Source: Cohaesibacter sp. ES.047
Lineage (GTDB): Bacteria > Pseudomonadota > Alphaproteobacteria > Rhizobiales > Cohaesibacteraceae
Assembly (NCBI RefSeq): GCF_900215505.1
Contig: NZ_LT907844.1
Coordinates: 744,001-808,000, forward strand
Length of the DNA: 64,000 bases
Direction: 5' to 3'
Shown here one piece after another: positions 53,300-62,987 of this stretch; within the stretch, counting starts at the first letter, position 1, and the number at the start of each line of letters is the position of its first letter. The notes beneath the pieces are model-generated. The model saw only the letters and a list, made by a program, of their open reading frames with translations. It was not told the DNA's origin and searched no databases. The position numbers and the translations under genes were made by a program.

Positions 53300-53407
53300 G
53301 CCATGGTGCACGACCTGCAGGGCATCCGCTCTCGTCTGGATGACAACCGCGCCGCCCCCATGAGCCTTGAAGAGGTGGCCGACTTCATCGGGCGCGGGGA
53401 GTAGGTT
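53300..53407 (+). pseudogene. Orphan 3' end of the cyclic-nucleotide-binding gene (repeat R2)
   Basis: These bases repeat the last 34 codons and stop of the gene at 50188 (MVHDLQGIRSRLDDNRAAPM, then SLEEVADFIGRGE). Six of 108 bases differ from R1; four changes are synonymous and two change a residue (Glu to Gln, Thr to Ala). The bias toward synonymous changes means the two tails diverged while under selection in a working gene, so one probably came in from a related strain. R2 is likely the original native 3' end, displaced by the islet. Confidence 0.88.
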
Positions 53408-53431
53408 ACTTTGATGAGTCTGGCACCAGAC

Positions 53432-54301
53432 TCAAGGGTCTGAAAGCTCAACTCGACGCTCTGTGATTTCATCGGATATTGCCTGAGACACGGTTTGTAC
53501 GCGCCGCGAGGCTGCAAGGTTGGCGTGGGTGACCAGATAGACAGGTCGTTGCATCAATTTACCATTGGGCAATGTGTTCGAGATCAGATGGAGACCGGCT
53601 TTTCTTGCCAGAAAATGCGGAAGAACCGCCCGGCCAATGCCTTTCCTGACGGCTTCCAGTTGACCATTGAGCGTGTTCACCGCAAGTCTTGGTCCATCCA
53701 TGGCTCCGAAAGCGCGTGACCAGGCGAGTGGAAGGGTCAGATCTTCCATTTCGGGCCAGGTGATGAAGCGCTGTGATGGTGTCTTCTCATCCGCTCCGTA
53801 TAAGCCGAATCCCATCGATGCAAGCTGTCGAACAAGCAGATTTCCGCGTTCCGGCCAGATCATGCGCAAAGCCAGATCAGCATCATGGCGATGGATGTTG
53901 ACGACGCTGGTATGAAAGACGAGTTCAATATCCAATCCGGGATTATCGCCTAATAATGGTGTGAGCGCCGGAATGATAAAAGGTGTGATCAGGCTCTCAA
54001 AGCAGGCAACCCGAACAAACCCTTCTATTCCTGACTGTTTCTCGACCTGATGCTGCATGTTGAGAGCCGCCAGCTCAATTGCTTCGATTCGAGGCAGCAT
54101 GGCGGCACCCTGATCGGTCAGCCGGTAGCCGCTTTGATGGCGCAGGAAGAGGGGGATACCGAGCGCATTTTCCATCCGCTCTATTCTACGCGAGACAGTG
54201 GCAATCCCGGTGTGCAGGTGTTTTGCTGCCCCAGACAGAGTGCCCTCACGCGCCAGTGCCAGAAAAATGCGGCTGTCATCCCAATTGAAGTCTTGGTTCA
54301 T
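53432..54301 (-). CDS. LysR-family transcriptional regulator
   Basis: A 289-residue regulator. The N-terminal winged helix is DDSRIFLALAREGTLSGAAKHLHTGIATVSRRIERMENALG (cited by region; residues about 6-60), followed by the effector domain (VRVACFESLITPFIIPALTPLLGDNPG). It belongs to the LysR branch with a VSRRI recognition helix. It is divergent from an EamA-type exporter gene, with a 94-base shared promoter region, and probably regulates it. The effector is unknown. Confidence 0.93.
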   Translation of the reverse strand: MNQDFNWDDSRIFLALAREGTLSGAAKHLHTGIATVSRRIERMENALGIPLFLRHQSGYRLTDQGAAMLPRIEAIELAALNMQHQVEKQSGIEGFVRVACFESLITPFIIPALTPLLGDNPGLDIELVFHTSVVNIHRHDADLALRMIWPERGNLLVRQLASMGFGLYGADEKTPSQRFITWPEMEDLTLPLAWSRAFGAMDGPRLAVNTLNGQLEAVRKGIGRAVLPHFLARKAGLHLISNTLPNGKLMQRPVYLVTHANLAASRRVQTVSQAISDEITERRVELSDP

Positions 54302-54395
54302 TTTTCATTTTCCGAAAATAGATGCCCGATATTAGCTGTATCGCTTTTGAAAATGAAAGGGCATTGTTGCTGCCAACAACAGTTAAGAGGCGGGA

Positions 54396-55316
54396 ATGAT
54401 GACTTCGGAACAGTCAGAGCACATGGGCGTTTTTTCAGAAGATGGACCAGCGCTCTTTTTGAGTGCGATGGCAGCTGTTTTCTGGGGCTCTGTTTTTGAG
54501 GCAACCAGACTTGTTCTTGTGGATCTGACCCCTTGGACAGCGGTGGCCACCCGATTTGTCTTCGCTGCAGCCGCGACCTTGATCTGGCTGTGGCTGAGCG
54601 GCGGCATCAACTGGCCGATTTTTCGGCGCAATTTTGTCGCTTTTCTCATGCTTGGGGCTTTTGGAATAGCCGGGTTCAGCGGGCTTTTGTTCTGGGGCAT
54701 GAAGAGCTCCAGCCCGGTAACCGCTGCCTTGATCATGGCAACCAACCCCCTCATCACAAACCTGATTGACGCCTTCATGAAACGGCGCAAACCGAAAATG
54801 GCAGAGCTCGCCGGTCTTTTCATAAGCATGTTGGGCGTCGCGCTGACTGTTGGAGCCTTTAGTGGGGCTCGATTGGCGCCGGGCGATCTGTTGATATTGC
54901 TCGCCAGCCTTGTCTGGGCCTTCTATTCGCTCGGCTCACGCAATTGGGTCAAGGGTGCCAGTCCGCTTCAAACATCTGTCTGGACGACGGTTTTCGGAAC
55001 GGTTTTTCTGGTGATTGCCGCGGTGGTTCTGGCTGATCCGGTGGCAGAGCTGCAAATGGCGTCTGTTGTTACGTGGGCCGCGACGGTGTGGATGGCTTTG
55101 GTCGGGTCCGTTTTGGCCTATCTATTCTGGCAAATCGGGATCGCGGTGCGGGGGCCGGCCGCAACATCAGTGCTTTATAATCTGGTTCCCGTTTCAGCGC
55201 TTATCATTGCTGCCTGTTTTGGCCGCATGCCTGATGGGGTGCAGATACTGGGTGTTTTTGTTGCGATATTCGGCGTTCTGTTGGCAAGTGGGCGCGTGCC
55301 TTTTCTCAGCCGGTAA
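54396..55316 (+). CDS. EamA/DMT-superfamily transporter
   Basis: A 306-residue inner-membrane protein with about ten hydrophobic helices in two EamA repeats. The first repeat starts ALFLSAMAAVFWGSVFEATRLV, and SSSPVTAALIMATNPLITNLIDAF is the typical end of that repeat; the second includes GDLLILLASLVWAFYSLGSRNW and GPAATSVLYNLVPVSALIIAACF. Family members export amino acids or metabolites such as threonine, homoserine or nucleosides. It diverges from a LysR regulator, a frequent regulator-exporter pairing. The substrate is unknown. Confidence 0.9.
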   Translation: MMTSEQSEHMGVFSEDGPALFLSAMAAVFWGSVFEATRLVLVDLTPWTAVATRFVFAAAATLIWLWLSGGINWPIFRRNFVAFLMLGAFGIAGFSGLLFWGMKSSSPVTAALIMATNPLITNLIDAFMKRRKPKMAELAGLFISMLGVALTVGAFSGARLAPGDLLILLASLVWAFYSLGSRNWVKGASPLQTSVWTTVFGTVFLVIAAVVLADPVAELQMASVVTWAATVWMALVGSVLAYLFWQIGIAVRGPAATSVLYNLVPVSALIIAACFGRMPDGVQILGVFVAIFGVLLASGRVPFLSR

Positions 55317-55360
55317 CATGACGCCGCTTGGATTTATCCCTTGGCCAAGGAAAACGAATT

Positions 55361-55394
55361 AAAAACCCCCGCCGATGGTTCAGCGGGGGTTTTG
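55361..55394. terminator. Bidirectional terminator between EamA gene and acs
   Basis: AAAACCCCCGC (55362-55372) pairs with GCGGGGGTTTT (55383-55393). It serves the convergent EamA and acs genes. Confidence 0.93.
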
Positions 55395-55417
55395 TTTGTT
55401 TGCCGACTTGAACTCGC

Positions 55418-57358
<1,941 letters not shown>

Positions 57359-57649
57359 GCGTTCCTCCCAGAACTCCTTTAAAATGCAGTGAGCTACACA
57401 CCCGCGCGGGGTCGTGATGTAGCAACCTGTATCCTCGAACGTTACTCCTCAGCGTTCAACGGGACAGGGCGTGTTCAATATCCGGACTAATGCGCTTATA
57501 AGGTTATAGCGTCATCGCGCCGCAATCGCGGCTATTATGCTCAGACGACCCTATAGCGTCCACCGGTTCTATATTGCTCTTTCGTATGTTGTCGGGAGGT
57601 ATTTTGGACGGTTTTGGACCGGGATTTTGCTCTTTCTGCCACCAATGGA

Positions 57650-58017
57650 CTAGACGGCGGGCGCGACAAGATAGACCTCGCCCTCTCGCACCGTCACGTC
57701 AACCGATTCGAGATTGGCACCGGTGCAGGGACCGATGATGCAAAGCCCGTCGGAGACCTGAAAGCGGGCACCGTGGGTAGAGCAGACCAGCAGTCCGGGA
57801 TTTTCCTTGTCGAGAAACTCGTCCGGGAACGTGTCGAGTGGTGTCAGGAGGTGAGGGCACTCATTGTGGTAGGCGCGCACCATCGGGCCTACCACAATGA
57901 GTGCCTATCGAGCACAAGGATGAGATTGAATTGGCTGTCGCCAACCTTGAGGCTCCTGCCAAGGGCGTCCGTTTCATCCAGATCTTCAAGGGAACACAGG
58001 TGGATCGGCTCCGGCAT
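57650..58017 (-). pseudogene. Rieske [2Fe-2S] domain protein, disrupted by a 17-nt insertion
   Basis: The N-terminal part starts at the ATG at 58017 (MPEPIHLCSLEDLDETDALG) and runs 37 codons to VLD at 57907. The C-terminal part, in another frame from 57889 to the TAG/TAA-side stop at 57650, contains NECPHLL and LLVCSTHGARF, the two Cys-His cluster-binding motifs. Between them bases 57890-57906 are a 17-nt inverted copy of nearby sequence. Removing them joins the frames exactly (VLDGPMVRAYHNECPH) into a 116-residue Rieske protein. As it stands a stop is reached in both frames, so the gene is broken, unless this is a sequencing artefact. Confidence 0.85.
57856..57905. repeat. Perfect 19-bp inverted repeat inside the Rieske gene
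   Basis: GGCACTCATTGTGGTAGGC (57856-57874) and GCCTACCACAATGAGTGCC (57887-57905) are exact reverse complements with a 12-base spacer. The right arm contains the frameshifting insertion. Confidence 0.95.
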
Positions 58018-58135
58018 CACAAAGCTCACATTTGATGGGGACGGTCGTAACAAAAAAGGCAGGCTAGCCGATGGGTGGCCGCCTGCCTAGGGTTTCTGTG
58101 GATTGGCCCAGATCGTTTGATCCAGTATCGCTCGT

Positions 58136-59206
58136 TCATTCCGCCGCTGATTCCACCGGCTTTGCTGCCCGCCGCACCATGCCATAAAGGTCACGCGGCT
58201 CGTCCGGGTCGGCCAGCATGTCGAGATCGTCGTAGAATTTGGTGTCCTTGATGACCCGGTAAAGATAGCGCAGGGCCGAGAAATCCTCGATGGCAAAGCC
58301 GACCGAGTCGAAGAGGGTGATCTGGCCTTCAGATGTCCGCCCCTGTTCCTCGCCGGTTATGACTTTCCAGAGTTCCTTGACCGGATGGTTCGGATCGAGC
58401 TGCTGGATCTCGCCTTCGATGCGGGTCTGGGGCGGATACTCAACGAAAATGTCGGAGCGGCGCAGGATGTCGCCATGCAGCTCAGTCTTGCCCGGGCAGT
58501 CGCCGCCGATGGCGTTGATATGCTGACCCGAGCCAACCATGTTGTCGGTCAGGATGGTGGCGCATTGCTTGTCGGCGGTGCAGGTGGTGATGATGTCTGC
58601 GCCGGCGACGCATTCCTGATGGCTGTCCGCCCGAATGACCTTAAGGCCAGAGTCCTTGAGATTGAAGACCGCCTTGTCGGTGGCGACAGGGTCGATGTCA
58701 TAAAGGCGAACGGTGTCGATGCCGCAAATGCGTTTGAAGGCGAGGGCCTGGAATTCACACTGCGCACCATTGCCAATCATCGCCATGACCTTTGCATCCT
58801 TGGGGGCAAGATATTTGGCCGCGACAGCCGACATGGCTGCGGTCCGCAGGGCGGTGAGGATGGTCATTTCGGTCAGAAGAACCGGATAGCCGGTGTAGAC
58901 ATCAGCCAGAAGGCCGAAAGCGGTAACGGTCTGGAGGCCTTCCTTGGTGTTCTTGGGGTGTCCGTTGACATATTTGAAGCCATAGACCTCGCCATCGGAC
59001 GTGGGCATCAGTTCGATGACGCCTTCCTTGGAGTGGGAGGCGACGCGTGGTGTCTTGTCGAAGCTTTCCCAGCGCTTGAAGTCACTCTCGATCTGGTCTG
59101 CGATGCCCTTGATGATCTCTTCGACGCCGATCGAGAGGATCAGCTTCATCATATTATCGACAGAGACGAAGGGAACGAGATTGAGCTTGCCTTTTTGCGG
59201 GGTCAT
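58136..59206 (-). CDS. Ornithine cyclodeaminase
   Basis: Converts ornithine to proline and ammonia with bound NAD. A 356-residue mu-crystallin/OCD-fold protein with KEGVIELMPTSDGEVYGFKYVNGHPKN (region), TAAMSAVAAKYLAP, the Rossmann motif MAMIGNGAQCEFQALAF, and INAIGGDCPGKTELHGDI with catalytic Asp. The GGDCPGKTEL segment is closer to ornithine cyclodeaminase than to mu-crystallin or alanine dehydrogenase branches. The start at 59206 is chosen over a longer 14-codon extension. It is divergent from an Lrp-type regulator that probably controls it. Confidence 0.92.
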   Translation of the reverse strand: MTPQKGKLNLVPFVSVDNMMKLILSIGVEEIIKGIADQIESDFKRWESFDKTPRVASHSKEGVIELMPTSDGEVYGFKYVNGHPKNTKEGLQTVTAFGLLADVYTGYPVLLTEMTILTALRTAAMSAVAAKYLAPKDAKVMAMIGNGAQCEFQALAFKRICGIDTVRLYDIDPVATDKAVFNLKDSGLKVIRADSHQECVAGADIITTCTADKQCATILTDNMVGSGQHINAIGGDCPGKTELHGDILRRSDIFVEYPPQTRIEGEIQQLDPNHPVKELWKVITGEEQGRTSEGQITLFDSVGFAIEDFSALRYLYRVIKDTKFYDDLDMLADPDEPRDLYGMVRRAAKPVESAAE

Positions 59207-59423
59207 GAGCGTTGCCTTGTGGGTCTGATGGGTGATGGAACGGGACACCGTGCAAGCCGACTCGTCGGTTGAACATTTGGAGCATGCACCGTGGAAGAAC
59301 AGGATAGCGGTTGTAAAATTCAGGCAAAATGGAAAAAGTCTTCAAAAACTGATAGAACTTTGGCAAAAATCACAGAGTACATTGTGCGGATTTACAGTTT
59401 CTGGGAGTTAAGGGAGCGCCATT

Positions 59424-59858
59424 ATGGAAGCCAAGCATGTCTATGATCAGCTGGATCGGGATCTGATCTCGCTGTTGCGTCACGACGGACGCGCGCCCTT
59501 GTCCAAGCTTGCGGATATTCTCAAGGTTTCGCGCGGGACGGTTCAGAACCGGCTTGATCGGCTTGTGTCTTCGGGGGCGGTGCTCGGTTTCAGTGTCCGG
59601 GTGCGCGAAGACTATGAGTTGGACGGCATTCGGGCGATCATGATGATCGAGGTGGTCGGCAAGTCAACATCCCAGGTCATTCGCCGCCTGCGCGGGATGC
59701 CGGAATTGCACACGCTGCACACAACCAACGGCTCGTGGGATCTGATTGCGGAAATCCAGACGGCATCGCTGGCTGATTTCGATCGGGTGCTGCGAGAAGT
59801 GCGGCTTATTGAAGGGGTGCTGAACAGTGAGACGAGCATCCTGCTCAGCACCATCTGA
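59424..59858 (+). CDS. Lrp/AsnC-family transcriptional regulator
   Basis: A 144-residue regulator. The N-terminal HTH (LDRDLISLLRHDGRAPLSKLADILKVSRGTVQNRLDRLVSSGAV, by region) is followed by the RAM ligand-binding domain (RAIMMIEVVGKSTSQVIRRL, then LHTLHTTNGSWDLIAEIQTASLADFDRVL in parts). It diverges from the ornithine cyclodeaminase gene with about 220 bases between, so ornithine or arginine is a likely effector by context. The next gene, DUF1761, is convergent. Confidence 0.93.
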   Translation: MEAKHVYDQLDRDLISLLRHDGRAPLSKLADILKVSRGTVQNRLDRLVSSGAVLGFSVRVREDYELDGIRAIMMIEVVGKSTSQVIRRLRGMPELHTLHTTNGSWDLIAEIQTASLADFDRVLREVRLIEGVLNSETSILLSTI

Positions 59859-59872
59859 CGCTCACCCGAAAA

Positions 59873-60286
59873 TCAGCCGAAGGCGCCTAGGATTGCCCCT
59901 TGCACCATGAGATTGACAAGCCAGTGGCCCGTGTCGACGAGCGTGAGGCGAAATGGCTTTTGCTGGTAGGCATAGTTGACGCTTGAGGTCGTTGCGACGA
60001 AGCCGATCCAGATGAACAGTCCGGACATGAGGCCGCGCCGCACGGTCGGATCGCCCACATGGACCAGAATACCGAACAGCATGGCCGCCATGACGATGTT
60101 GGCGATGGCCGCAATGATGAAGGGCGTGGCTTTAGGCTTGCCACTTGATCCCTTGACGTCAGCCTCGGTGAGGCCTGCTGCTGCCATCCATTGTTTGCCC
60201 AACGCCATATACCAGATGACACCCACGGCAAATCCGGCAAGAGCGGCGATGAGCGCGGCCATCCAGTTCACTTCTCCCAATGGCAT
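59873..60286 (-). CDS. DUF1761 domain membrane protein
   Basis: A 137-residue protein with four hydrophobic helices, starting MPLGEVNWMAALIAALAGFAVGVIWYMALG. The VNW...G-x-IWY-x-x-x-G-x-x-W pattern and the later GLMSGLFIWIGFVATTS segment are typical of DUF1761. Function unknown. The start at 60286 is supported by GAAAGGAAAACAC upstream. A longer frame to 60478 would overlap the DUF1223 promoter region and is not conserved-looking. Confidence 0.83.
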   Translation of the reverse strand: MPLGEVNWMAALIAALAGFAVGVIWYMALGKQWMAAAGLTEADVKGSSGKPKATPFIIAAIANIVMAAMLFGILVHVGDPTVRRGLMSGLFIWIGFVATTSSVNYAYQQKPFRLTLVDTGHWLVNLMVQGAILGAFG

Positions 60287-60541
60287 GTGTTTTCCTTTCG
60301 ATGGTTCCGGTTCTTGAGCGCGTTCGGCTTGGAATGGAATGAATAAGGGAATATACATAGAATATGTCACGGCTTGGTGGAAGGACGGATGTGTATCAGT
60401 CAACGCACGGTATGGGTTTCCTTGCGATTCGGTGAGAAGATTTGATCGCAGAAGGCAGTGGGCGACCCCATAAACCAAAGAAGACAGGTCTCAACCGAAA
60501 GTGATTGGCAGTTGAAGGTCAAATTCACCTATTTATGTATT

Positions 60542-61342
60542 ATGAAAACAGTCGGTCAGCATAAATCCGGTTTGATGAAGCGCAGCGCCCTGCTCAATAT
60601 GGGCGGTTTTGCGCTGTTGTCGGTCTTTTGCCTTGGTCTTCAGGTTCAAAGCCCGCTTGCGGGTAGCGGTCCGGTTGCTGTGGTGGAATTGTTCACCTCG
60701 CAAGGGTGCTCGTCCTGTCCGCCTGCAGACAAATATCTTTCTGAGCTTGCTGCCGATCCGAACGTCATTGCCCTTACCGAAGCGGTCGACTATTGGGACT
60801 ATCTTGGCTGGGCCGATAAAAACGCGCGTCATGAAAACACGGTGCGACAGCACGATTATGCTGCTGTCCGCGGTGATCGCCGGGTCTATACGCCGCAAAT
60901 GGTGATCAACGGGCGTGTGCATGTGGTTGGCAGTCGACGCGACGACATCAAGAAGACGATCCACTCGCTCGCTCAAAAGGCGAAAGGTCTTTCTATTCCG
61001 ATCACGATGGATCGGAATGCCGACGCCCTGACCATCAACGTTGCTTCGCGACCGGATGATGCAGCTGACATCACGGATGGAACGCTCTATCTGGTGCAGT
61101 TCAATCGCGCGGTGACGGCCCAGATCGAGCGCGGGGAAAATCGCGGTCGGTCCATCACCTATCATAATGTGGTCACGTCGATGCAGCCGGTTGGCATGTG
61201 GCACGGCGATGCTCTGAAGGTGGAATTGCCCCTTAGGGACATTCACAAGGATGGTCACGACGGATGTGCGGTGCTGCTGCAGGCCGATAACGGTGGCTTG
61301 CCCGGACCGATCTTTGGAGCGGCCAAGATAGATCTGCCTTGA
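60542..61342 (+). CDS. DUF1223 domain secreted thioredoxin-fold protein
   Basis: A protein of about 266 residues. An N-terminal hydrophobic segment (ALLNMGGFALLSVFCLGLQVQSPLAG) is a probable signal sequence. The mature part starts VAVVELFTSQGCSSCPPADKYLSELA, the DUF1223 signature with a CSSC motif on a thioredoxin-like fold, followed by VDYWDYLGWADKNA and VYTPQMVINGRVHVVGS. The family is found in alphaproteobacteria, and its function is not established; a redox role is suggested by the CxxC. The ATG at 60542 or the later one at 60575 could be the start. Confidence 0.87.
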   Translation: MKTVGQHKSGLMKRSALLNMGGFALLSVFCLGLQVQSPLAGSGPVAVVELFTSQGCSSCPPADKYLSELAADPNVIALTEAVDYWDYLGWADKNARHENTVRQHDYAAVRGDRRVYTPQMVINGRVHVVGSRRDDIKKTIHSLAQKAKGLSIPITMDRNADALTINVASRPDDAADITDGTLYLVQFNRAVTAQIERGENRGRSITYHNVVTSMQPVGMWHGDALKVELPLRDIHKDGHDGCAVLLQADNGGLPGPIFGAAKIDLP

Positions 61343-61384
61343 CGCTTCGTCCTGATCATTCAGTTTTTCAGTCTTCTGACCATG

Positions 61385-61417
61385 AAAAAGGCCCCAACAG
61401 AGATCTGTCGGCGCCTT
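61385..61417 (-). terminator. Terminator after the cytochrome b gene
   Basis: On the minus strand an AAGGC...GCCTT stem (with an inner CCGACAGA/TCTGTTGG stem, one mismatch and one G-T pair) is followed by TTTTT. It lies just downstream of the leftward cytochrome b gene. Confidence 0.75.
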
Positions 61418-61445
61418 GATTGCATTTGGAACAGGGGAGGGGTCT

Positions 61446-62084
61446 TCAGCCCTTGTTGGTCTTTTTGACCCATTTCCATCCTGTGATCATCGGCGTGACG
61501 AGATTTTCGTGCTTCCAAACCTTGTAAAAGACAATGGCAAGGACGTGGACGATGACGATAATCTGCAACAGGGTCGCGAAAATGTGATGCATGTCGCTGG
61601 CCCAAGTGGCCGTTTCATACCCCACATAGCTCGCCAACGGTCCGACGTTGATGAAATCGTCCGGGTCAGACATCAGACCGGTCGCTGCCTGAGCGGTGAG
61701 AATTCCCAGAAGAGCAAAGGCCGCAAGTGCACCCAGAGGATTGTGTCCGGGCCAATAACTCGGTTCACGTCTGAAGATCTTGCCAAGATAGGAAAACAGG
61801 GATTGCGGGCCATAGATGAAATGGCTGAACCGTGCGGCTTTTGGGCCGACAAAGCCCCAGATGAGCCTGAAAACCAGCAGCACGCAAATCGCGTAACCGA
61901 AGTAGAAATGCAGGGTCATGATATCGGGGCCGAATTCTGCCAGCCCCCAGGCTGCAGCCACACAGATCACCAGTAGCCAGTGAAAAATGCGCAGAGCGGG
62001 ATCCCACAGGCGAACCTTTTTGAGATCGCTTGCCTGTTCAGGCGTTTCGGAGCGGCGCTCCGGTTTGGTCGTTTCGGCGGTCAT
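61446..62084 (-). CDS. Cytochrome b/b6 (b561-type) domain membrane protein
   Basis: A 212-residue di-haem cytochrome b subunit. The VRLWDPALRIFHWLLVICVAAAWG motif (R-x-x-HW) and MTLHFYFGYAICVLLVFRLIWGFVGP, plus the C-terminal MHHIFATLLQIIVIVHVLAIVFYKVW, supply His ligands in four helices. This is the Ni/Fe-hydrogenase b-type / cytochrome b561 family. A cytochrome c' gene lies 68 bases upstream on the same strand, so it probably passes electrons between the quinone pool and that protein. The ATG at 62084 is preferred. Confidence 0.9.
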   Translation of the reverse strand: MTAETTKPERRSETPEQASDLKKVRLWDPALRIFHWLLVICVAAAWGLAEFGPDIMTLHFYFGYAICVLLVFRLIWGFVGPKAARFSHFIYGPQSLFSYLGKIFRREPSYWPGHNPLGALAAFALLGILTAQAATGLMSDPDDFINVGPLASYVGYETATWASDMHHIFATLLQIIVIVHVLAIVFYKVWKHENLVTPMITGWKWVKKTNKG

Positions 62085-62152
62085 GGTCAATCACACGTTC
62101 TGAAATGGACGGGAGCCACAGACCCATATTGTCCGGGCTCCCCTTGAACGGC

Positions 62153-62599
62153 TTATTTCTCGCGAAAGGCGTCGTGACAACTCTTGCAGCTCGCGCCGAC
62201 CTGCTGAAAAGCGGCACCGAGTTCGGCTTTGCCTTTCCCTGCTTCAACCTTCAGGGTTGCGACCGCGGTTTGAAGAGCAGAGAATTTTTCCTTGAAGCCT
62301 GCCATGTCTTCCCAGATCTTCGGGCTGGCTTCGGTTTTGCCCGGCATGTCCTGATTGGATGTGCCCTCGACGAAGTAGGTCGTCACATCGGTTTTGGTGA
62401 TGCTGGCGAGTTTATCAGCATGCTCCTGAGCGGAGGCTGCGTCATATTCGCCCTTGATGTTGTTCATCAACGGGCGCATTTCACCGCCCATGGATTTGTA
62501 AAAGGCTTGACGCGCCTTGACCGCGTCTTCCTTTTCATTGGCGAGCGCAGGTGTGGCGAGCAGTGCACAGGCGACTGCAATAAATGTAATTTTCTTCAT
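62153..62599 (-). CDS. Cytochrome c' (class II cytochrome c)
   Basis: A 148-residue periplasmic protein. The signal peptide is KKITFIAVACALLATPALA. The mature protein is a four-helix bundle with FYKSMGGEMRPLMNNIKGEY near its start and the C-terminal haem site VGASCKSCHDAFREK, the CxxCH position typical of class II. Cytochromes c' bind NO and CO. It is co-transcribed with the cytochrome b gene; together they form a small periplasmic redox pair. Confidence 0.93.
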   Translation of the reverse strand: MKKITFIAVACALLATPALANEKEDAVKARQAFYKSMGGEMRPLMNNIKGEYDAASAQEHADKLASITKTDVTTYFVEGTSNQDMPGKTEASPKIWEDMAGFKEKFSALQTAVATLKVEAGKGKAELGAAFQQVGASCKSCHDAFREK

Positions 62600-62919
62600 G
62601 TTTGGTCCTCTTAACTATCAATCCGTTTTGAAATCAGAATGGAACGATAAGTAATGATCCTAACATCAGTGACTGGCTCTTCACGATGAAAGTTCGTCAT
62701 CCTTTCAATGAAATTTCCGTGATGACGCTCGCGCCTGTCTGATGCGGATCCCAAAAGGATTCTAGTTGCGAAAAGTCATAAGTAAAAGAGGGTAATTGGC
62801 CGCATTCTGCCAATTTACGAGGCTGAACTTTTTTGCATGGGCCGCATGTATCCAAGAAAGAACAGGTGAGTTTTCTGTCGCTGGGTAAGTTTTGTGGTTT
62901 GGACCGCCCCAAATTTGGC
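62600..62919. other. Non-coding region upstream of cytochrome c'
   Basis: I see no gene in these 320 bases. The part nearest 62600 should contain the leftward promoter of the cytochrome pair. No FNR/FixK box (TTGAT-N4-ATCAA) was found by eye. Confidence 0.5.
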
Positions 62920-62951
62920 AAAAAAAAGGCAACGCGGCTTGTCGCGATGCC
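62920..62951 (-). terminator. Terminator after the saccharopine dehydrogenase gene
   Basis: On the minus strand GGCATCGCG and CGCGTTGCC pair with one T-T mismatch around ACAAGC, followed by eight T. It lies about 40 bases after the leftward gene ends. Confidence 0.85.
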
Positions 62952-62987
62952 TCCTCTTGATATTCGGGTCAGCGCCAAACGCTGTGT

